Shown here piece after piece: positions 55,348 to 60,384 of a stretch of DNA of 60,384 bases. The stretch is from an uncultured Erysipelotrichaceae bacterium (lineage in GTDB: Bacteria > Bacillota_I > Bacilli_A > Erysipelotrichales > Erysipelotrichaceae): positions 1-60,384 of the forward strand of contig CAMCSA010000009.1 of NCBI GenBank assembly GCA_945877405.1, read 5' to 3'. The position numbers and the translations under genes were made by a program. Under the pieces are notes generated by a model. That model was not told where the DNA came from, did no database searches, and saw only the letters and a program-made list of their open reading frames with translations. Position 1 is the first letter of the stretch. Each line of letters opens with the position of its first letter.

Positions 55348-55441
55348 AAAAATTTGTGCAGTAAAATTCGATGACGCCATCGATGGGGTAACAGAAAAAG
55401 GCATGTTTATGTGGAAAATGGAATGTCTGCATTTTTGTAAT

Positions 55442-55464
55442 TGTGGACAAAAAAGTTTTCCACA
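55442..55464. other. pair of DnaA-box-like nonamers upstream of rsmG
   Basis: TGTGGACAA (55442-55450) and TTTTCCACA (55456-55464) each differ by one base from the DnaA box and lie five bases apart, facing each other. The gap 55348-55527 holds no gene. Confidence 0.35.
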
Positions 55465-55527
55465 TATTTTATTCTTTTTTTCCATTTGAACTAGTGTTAT
55501 CATTGCATCAGAAAGACAGAGAACATC

Positions 55528-56226
55528 ATGAATTTACAGGAATTTGTACAGAAATCGCAGGAATGCGGTATTGAAGTGACCGACCAGATGGTTCAGCAGT
55601 TTGAAACATATATGCACCTGTTGCAGCAGTGGAATCAGAAAATGAATCTGACTGCAATCACACAGGAAGAAGAAATCATAGAAAAGCATTTCTATGACTG
55701 CATACTTCCTTTATCCATCATGCCATTTACCGGAAGAATCGCAGATATCGGCTCTGGAGCAGGATTTCCAGGTCTTGTCTGGAAAATCGTATTACCTGAA
55801 TCGGAAATGGTGCTTGTTGAACCGACTGGAAAAAGATGTACATTCCTGAATGCTGTAATTGACGAGCTGAAACTGGAAAAAATCAGTGTTGTGAATCAGA
55901 GAAGTGAAGAATATGTTCTGAACGCAAGAGAATCATTTGATATTGTTTCCGCAAGAGCAGTTGCCAATCTGCGAGTGCTCAGTGAACTGACAGTACCTCT
56001 TGTCAGAAAGGGAGGTATGTTTGTTGCGATGAAGGGAGCAAAAGGATACGAGGAAGCAAAGGAAGCAGAACATGCCATGAAGGTATTGGGAGCTTCCTTA
56101 TGGAAGAGTCAGGACGTATCTCTGTATTCCGGTGATGAAAGAGTGAATCTGTTCTATCGTAAGGAAAGTTCAACACCTTCCATCTATCCAAGAAATTACG
56201 GCACAATCAAAAAGAAGCCATTATAG
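55528..56226 (+). CDS. rsmG: 16S rRNA (guanine-527-N7)-methyltransferase RsmG (GidB)
   Basis: A 232-residue SAM-dependent enzyme. NLTAITQEEEIIEKHFYDCI and the SAM loop IADIGSGAGFPGLVWKI near 72 are diagnostic; VSARAVANLRVLSELTVPLV follows. Stands ahead of noc by 8 bp, the conserved Bacillota order rsmG-noc-parA-parB. Confidence 0.97.
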   Translation: MNLQEFVQKSQECGIEVTDQMVQQFETYMHLLQQWNQKMNLTAITQEEEIIEKHFYDCILPLSIMPFTGRIADIGSGAGFPGLVWKIVLPESEMVLVEPTGKRCTFLNAVIDELKLEKISVVNQRSEEYVLNARESFDIVSARAVANLRVLSELTVPLVRKGGMFVAMKGAKGYEEAKEAEHAMKVLGASLWKSQDVSLYSGDERVNLFYRKESSTPSIYPRNYGTIKKKPL

Positions 56227-56234
56227 GAGTTCAT

Positions 56235-57041
56235 ATGCCAAATCGATTCTTTGATTTATTTAATGAAACAGATAAAGACCGTATCATCGATGTGGATGTT
56301 GAGAAGATTGTGCCATCTCCATATCAGCCAAGAATTGTATTTGATGATCTGGAGCTGCAGGAACTTGCAGCATCCATCCATCAGAATGGACTGATTCAGC
56401 CGATTACCGTACGCAAGGTGGAAGATCACTATGAAATCATTGCGGGTGAAAGAAGATATCGTGCGTGCAGGAAGCTTGAAATGGAGAAGATCCCATGTTA
56501 TGTTCTGACACCAAATGAAGACCAGGCAGCTCAGATGGCTCTTGTTGAAAACATTCAGAGAAAAGATCTGACTGCGATTGAAGAAGCGAAGAGTTATCTG
56601 ATGATCATGCGGCAGTGCCATATGACACAGGAACAGCTTGCTGAAAAAATAGGTAAGTCACAGTCATCCGTCGCAAATAAGATCCGCCTGCTCAATCTTC
56701 CGGAAGATATTCAGGGTGGTGTACTGAATGGAGAAATAACAGAACGACATGCCCGTGCACTGCTTTGGGCACCAGCAGATCAGCAGAAGAAAATCTATCA
56801 GGAAATCATTAAGAAAAACCTGAATGTCAAACAGACAGAAGAGCTGATTGAAAAAAACGGCGCACAGAAAAAAAGAAAGAAAAAGCAGACAACAAAAGGA
56901 TTCTCACGCAATGTGAGAATCGCAGTGAATACGGTGGAACAGAGTGTCAGGATGATCGAGAAGCTTGGCATTTCCGTCAGTATGGAAACAGAACAGAAAG
57001 AAGATGAGATCCGTGTGATCATCCATCTTCCTAATCAATAA
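56235..57041 (+). CDS. noc: nucleoid occlusion protein Noc (ParB paralogue)
   Basis: A 268-residue ParB-fold protein. A short amphipathic start (PNRFFDLFNE) as needed for membrane contact; VDVEKIVPSPYQPRI, then the CTP-binding GERRYRA motif at about 72-78, ENIQRKDLTAIEEA, and a helix-turn-helix with GKSQSSVANKIRLL near 139, which is the Noc form (ParB here has GKSREYCANIMRLL). In B. subtilis Noc binds NBS sites and blocks septation over DNA. I saw no ATTTCCCGGGAAAT site in the window. Confidence 0.88.
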   Translation: MPNRFFDLFNETDKDRIIDVDVEKIVPSPYQPRIVFDDLELQELAASIHQNGLIQPITVRKVEDHYEIIAGERRYRACRKLEMEKIPCYVLTPNEDQAAQMALVENIQRKDLTAIEEAKSYLMIMRQCHMTQEQLAEKIGKSQSSVANKIRLLNLPEDIQGGVLNGEITERHARALLWAPADQQKKIYQEIIKKNLNVKQTEELIEKNGAQKKRKKKQTTKGFSRNVRIAVNTVEQSVRMIEKLGISVSMETEQKEDEIRVIIHLPNQ

Positions 57042-57056
57042 GATAAAGGAGAAAAA

Positions 57057-57836
57057 ATGGGTAAAATCATCGCTATTGCCAACCAGAAGGGTGGTGTAGG
57101 AAAAACAACAACATCGATGAATTTGGCTGCCGGGCTTGCCTACGTCGGCAAAAAAATACTTCTTGTCGACTTTGATCCACAGGGAAATGCTACCCATGGC
57201 ATCGGTACCAATAAAGTCGGTTATGATAAAAGTATTTATGATGTTCTGATGGGGGATGCAACCCCACAGGAAGTCAGAGTATCACTGCAGATGCCACCAT
57301 TAGATGTCATTCCATCTACAATGGATCTTTCCGGAGCAGATCTGGAAATGGCAAACTATGAACTTGGCAGAGAAAGACTTCTCAAAAACAAGCTGGATCT
57401 TGTACGACATGAATATGATTACATCATCATTGACTGTCCTCCATCCTTGGGTCTGCTTAATACAAATGCACTGACTGCTGCAGATTCAGTCATGATTCCA
57501 GTTCAGTGTGAATACTTTGCCCTGGAAGGTCTGACACAGCTGTTAAGCACGATCCGTCTTGTTCAGAAACTGTTCAATCCAGGATTAAGTATTGAAGGTG
57601 TACTTCTGACGATGTTTGATGTCAGAACAAAACTTTCCGTAGAAGTTCAGCAGGAAGTCAGAAAATACTTTAAGGAAAAAGTATACAGATGTTATATTCC
57701 AAGAAATGTCAGACTCTCTGAAGCTCCATCCAGAGAAGAGAGCATATTCGAATATGATACACGTTCCGAAGGGGCAAAGGCATATGCTGCCTTAGTCAAG
57801 GAAGTCATTACACAAAACGAAAAAGGAAGGAGATAA
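57057..57836 (+). CDS. parA: chromosome partitioning ATPase ParA (Soj)
   Basis: A 259-residue Walker-type ATPase. Deviant Walker [21 protein letters not shown] at 8-27 with the signature Lys, [16 protein letters not shown], and [20 protein letters not shown]. Drives origin segregation with ParB and controls DnaA. Two bases from parB. Confidence 0.98.
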   Translation: MGKIIAIANQKGGVGKTTTSMNLAAGLAYVGKKILLVDFDPQGNATHGIGTNKVGYDKSIYDVLMGDATPQEVRVSLQMPPLDVIPSTMDLSGADLEMANYELGRERLLKNKLDLVRHEYDYIIIDCPPSLGLLNTNALTAADSVMIPVQCEYFALEGLTQLLSTIRLVQKLFNPGLSIEGVLLTMFDVRTKLSVEVQQEVRKYFKEKVYRCYIPRNVRLSEAPSREESIFEYDTRSEGAKAYAALVKEVITQNEKGRR

Positions 57837-57838
57837 TC

Positions 57839-58735
57839 ATGGCTCAGAAAAAGAATCCTGCCCTGGGAAAGGGATTGGGAGCTATTTTCGGATCTGATGT
57901 GGAAAAATATCTGGATGATATCCAGACCAATTCCGCAGAAGCTCCAGGACGCAGAGAAATCGAAATTCCGGTAAAGGAAATCAGACCGAATCCATATCAG
58001 CCACGTAAGGAATTTGATAAGAAAGCATTGGAAGAACTGTCAGAATCGATTCGTGTGCATGGTATCTTTACACCTCTTCTGGTGCGTAAAGGTTTAAACG
58101 GTTATGATCTGATTGCCGGAGAAAGAAGACTGCGTGCCGCAAAGATGGCAGGGCTGGAAACAGTACCGGCAATTGCGGTTGAATTTACAGAAGAGCAGAT
58201 GATGGAAATCTCCATCCTGGAAAATGTACAGAGAGAAGATCTCAATCCGATTGAAGAAGCTGCTGCCTATGATTCATTAATTCGCAAGCTTGGCTATACA
58301 CAGGAAAAACTGGCAGAAAGAGTCGGTAAATCAAGAGAATACTGTGCCAATATCATGCGTCTCCTCAAACTTCCATCAGAAGTACAGGCGATGGTTATTG
58401 ATAAAAAACTGACCATGTCCCATGTACGTCCATTGTTGGGACTCAAAAACGAGGATGATATGTATGATGCGGCAGTAGAAGTCATGCAGAAAAAGATGTC
58501 TGTACGTGAAGTGGAACAGTATGTCAAGGATCTCAATCAGAATGGCAGACCGGAAAAACCTGCCACAAAACAGAAAGATCCGATGATTGCAAGTCTTGAA
58601 ACGCGTATGAAGCAAAGACTTGGTACAGATGTTGAAGTCAAGAAAAAGAAGATCGAAATTCATTATAGTGATACTGATGATCTCAACCGTATTCTTGAAC
58701 TGATCGGATGTCTGGAAGAATCACTGAATGAGTGA
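57839..58735 (+). CDS. parB: chromosome partitioning protein ParB (Spo0J)
   Basis: A 298-residue CTPase clamp that loads at parS. Short N-terminal ParA-activating start (PALGKGLGAIFG), EIPVKEIRPNPYQPRKEF, GERRLRAAKMAGL at about 96-108, ENVQREDLNPIEEA, helix-turn-helix with GKSREYCANIMRLL near 160 and a C-terminal dimer domain. Three perfect parS sites lie 9-12 kb upstream in this window. Confidence 0.98.
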   Translation: MAQKKNPALGKGLGAIFGSDVEKYLDDIQTNSAEAPGRREIEIPVKEIRPNPYQPRKEFDKKALEELSESIRVHGIFTPLLVRKGLNGYDLIAGERRLRAAKMAGLETVPAIAVEFTEEQMMEISILENVQREDLNPIEEAAAYDSLIRKLGYTQEKLAERVGKSREYCANIMRLLKLPSEVQAMVIDKKLTMSHVRPLLGLKNEDDMYDAAVEVMQKKMSVREVEQYVKDLNQNGRPEKPATKQKDPMIASLETRMKQRLGTDVEVKKKKIEIHYSDTDDLNRILELIGCLEESLNE

Positions 58736-58749
58736 AAGGAAGAATGCAG

Positions 58750-59997
58750 ATGATACTTGAAGAAATATCATATCAGGATTATCAGTCCTTTCTGAATCAG
58801 CAGAGCAGTGTGGATTTTCTGCAGTCCGTTGAGCAGGGAAAGAAAATGCAGAAACTTGGCTGGACAGTAGAATATGTTCAGGCAAAAGAAAACGATGAAA
58901 TCAAAGCTTCAGCAATGCTGTGCATGATTCCATTAATGAAAATCTTCCGTTACTGTTATATTCCAAGAGGTTTTTTCTGTGATTATCATAATCAGAAAAT
59001 GATCGATGAATTCACTTCCTTATTAAAGGAGTACCTGAACAGAAAAAAAGTAGTTTACATGGAAATGGAACCACTGATTATTCTGAAGGAAAGAGATCAG
59101 AACGGGGATATCGTAGAAGGTGGCATCGATAACAGTGATGTTGTAGAAATACTGAAACATGCCGGGTATGAGCAGCTTCCACTGAAACAGGGGTATGATC
59201 TTTCCAAAGAATGCAGATTTGTATCCGTTTTGGATCTGAACAAAGATCAGGACCAGCTGCTGAAAGAATTCTCCTATCAGACAAGACAGGATGTACGCAC
59301 ATCTGAAAAATACTGTGTCTGTGTCAAGGAACTGGATCGCAATGGACTGCAGCTTCTGGATGAAATGGAAAAGAAGACATCGCAAAGACATCACTTCACA
59401 GGTTTCAATATGAAATTCTATGAAAATGTAATTGATGCTTTCGGAGAACAAAACATCTTCATTCCATATGCATATCTTGATATAGAGTCCTATCATAACC
59501 GGATATCTTCTGAATATGAAAGACTGAAGAAAGAAGTAGAAGAAACAGAAGAAATACTGAAAACAAATCCATCGGTCAAAAAACAGAAAAAGCTGAAGAC
59601 AGACATGGAATATCTAACTTCTTTGCAGAAGAAGCTGGATGGTGTTAATAAACTGCATGAGCAGCATGGAAATCAGCTTCCACTTGCTGCATGCTTCTTT
59701 TTGAAGTATAGAAATCAGATGTATTATCTGGTTGGAGCTTCTGAATATGAATACAGGACATATAAGGGTCCATATGCAATTCAGTGGCATATGATCCGTA
59801 AAGCAAAACAGCTTGGATGCACCAGATACAACTTCTATGGAATCAGTGGTTATTTTAATGAAGGTGAAGAAGGATATGGTGTCTTTGACTTCAAACGTGG
59901 TTTCAATGCGGTTGTGGAAGAATATATCGGTAATTTCATTTTACCTGTCAGACCGGCAGTTTATCAGCTGTATAAAATGCTGAAAAAACAAAATTAA
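58750..59997 (+). CDS. FemX/FemAB-type peptidoglycan bridge aminoacyltransferase
   Basis: A 415-residue cytosolic transferase with two GNAT-like halves and an inserted coiled coil at about 250-305 (SEYERLKKEVEETEEILKT). Family blocks: SVDFLQSVEQGKKMQKLGW at the start, YIPRGFFCDY, KEFSYQTRQDVRTSEK and YRTYKGPYAIQWHMIRKAKQLGCTRYNFYGISGYF at the end. Members add an amino acid from tRNA to the lipid II stem peptide. I start at 58750, nine bases after AAGGA; GTG 58732 and ATG 58744 are alternatives. It overlaps or abuts parB. Confidence 0.92.
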   Translation: MILEEISYQDYQSFLNQQSSVDFLQSVEQGKKMQKLGWTVEYVQAKENDEIKASAMLCMIPLMKIFRYCYIPRGFFCDYHNQKMIDEFTSLLKEYLNRKKVVYMEMEPLIILKERDQNGDIVEGGIDNSDVVEILKHAGYEQLPLKQGYDLSKECRFVSVLDLNKDQDQLLKEFSYQTRQDVRTSEKYCVCVKELDRNGLQLLDEMEKKTSQRHHFTGFNMKFYENVIDAFGEQNIFIPYAYLDIESYHNRISSEYERLKKEVEETEEILKTNPSVKKQKKLKTDMEYLTSLQKKLDGVNKLHEQHGNQLPLAACFFLKYRNQMYYLVGASEYEYRTYKGPYAIQWHMIRKAKQLGCTRYNFYGISGYFNEGEEGYGVFDFKRGFNAVVEEYIGNFILPVRPAVYQLYKMLKKQN

Positions 59998-60081
59998 CAT
60001 CATTGACTCTGCTGACCTTTGTGTATATTCCACCGCAGATCATCTGTAGAATATGAATCATAACATGGGAGAAAAAAAGTT

Positions 60082-60303
60082 ATGAGAAATACACACAGAT
60101 GTCCAAAATGCGGTGAGACAAGACTGATTTATATACCTGGAAAAGCAGGTGCTTATGGAACAGGCAATAATATCATGACAGGTATGACAATCTTTTCTGC
60201 AGTACTGGTCAACAGATATGTATGTTGCCGGTGTGGTTATTCGGAAGAGTGGATTGATCCATCTGATCTTGCACAACTGAAGAAAAAGTATGAAGAAGTA
60301 TGA
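60082..60303 (+). CDS. small zinc-ribbon protein
   Basis: A 73-residue protein with two CxxC knuckles (CPKCGE at 7-12 and CCRCGY at 48-53), so one zinc ribbon. The middle is Gly/Met/Thr rich. GGGAG lies 11 bases upstream. A possible promoter is TTGACT 60003 / TATATT 60024 (15-base spacing). The role is unknown. Confidence 0.75.
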   Translation: MRNTHRCPKCGETRLIYIPGKAGAYGTGNNIMTGMTIFSAVLVNRYVCCRCGYSEEWIDPSDLAQLKKKYEEV

Positions 60304-60335
60304 CAGGTGCATGATACATGCCCTGTCTTTTTGCT
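60302..60335 (+). terminator. terminator after zinc-ribbon gene
   Basis: GACAGG and CCTGTC enclose GCATG / CATGC and are followed by five T. Confidence 0.85.
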
Positions 60336-60384
60336 TATGTGTGATAAAGAAGCAATAGAAGTGCAAAAAATTTTGCCGTTCCTA

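Noticed and set aside
56235-57041. Second ParB or plasmid-type ParB
   Set aside because: The gene order rsmG-noc-parA-parB and the GKSQSSVANK recognition helix fit Noc; no plasmid partition features are present.

Overview
The window is the replication-origin region of a low-GC Gram-positive bacterium (Bacillota). The gene set (rpmH, rnpA, yidC, khpB, dnaA, dnaN, recF, gyrBA, a T-box leader on serS, small SRP RNA, dnaX, recR, mnmG, rsmG, noc, parA, parB) and the absence of sporulation genes between mfd and divIC suggest a non-spore-forming lineage. Erysipelotrichia-like is my best guess, at low confidence. No rRNA, tRNA, CRISPR array or prophage was seen.

Layout. From 1 to 8 kb lies a leftward envelope and housekeeping cluster (MFS permease, CapA-like protein, two VanY-type carboxypeptidases around an alpha/beta hydrolase, mtnN, Nudix). 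A divergent rightward pair follows (deoxynucleotide N-hydrolase-like protein, P1 peptidase). From 8 to 17.8 kb come a decayed DUF4143 ATPase, MATE exporter, phosphatase, 6-phospho-beta-glucosidase, MFS sugar permease, PTS IIB-like protein, TetR regulator plus oleate hydratase, and an XRE regulator. From 17.8 to 23.3 kb is the leftward pth-mfd-rqcP-divIC block and a membrane-anchored unknown. From 23.4 to 31.9 kb are a third VanY, an M29-like peptidase, a GH13 glucosidase, a broken M20 peptidase with a mobile-element relic at its edge, a DUF969/DUF979 transporter pair, a NagB-like protein and pcp.

The core starts at about 32 kb with rpmH. An IscB RNA-guided nuclease element with its own structured upstream RNA lies between rpmH and rnpA, apparently between the rnpA Shine-Dalgarno and its start codon. 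Then come rnpA-yidC-khpB, an AT-rich origin with DnaA boxes on both sides of dnaA, and dnaN, yaaA-recF-gyrB-gyrA. From 45 to 60 kb are a ribbon-helix-helix gene divergent from T-box-serS, SRP RNA, tadA, dnaX-ybaB-recR, fhs, an unknown gene, mnmG, a ThyX-like gene, rsmG, noc-parA-parB, a FemX-like transferase and a zinc ribbon protein.

The observations I rate highest are: (1) the IscB element and its position; (2) a relic of a similar element at 27.0 kb; (3) three perfect parS sites, one of which also occupies the Stem III position of the serS T-box leader and another of which lies inside the dnaX reading frame.
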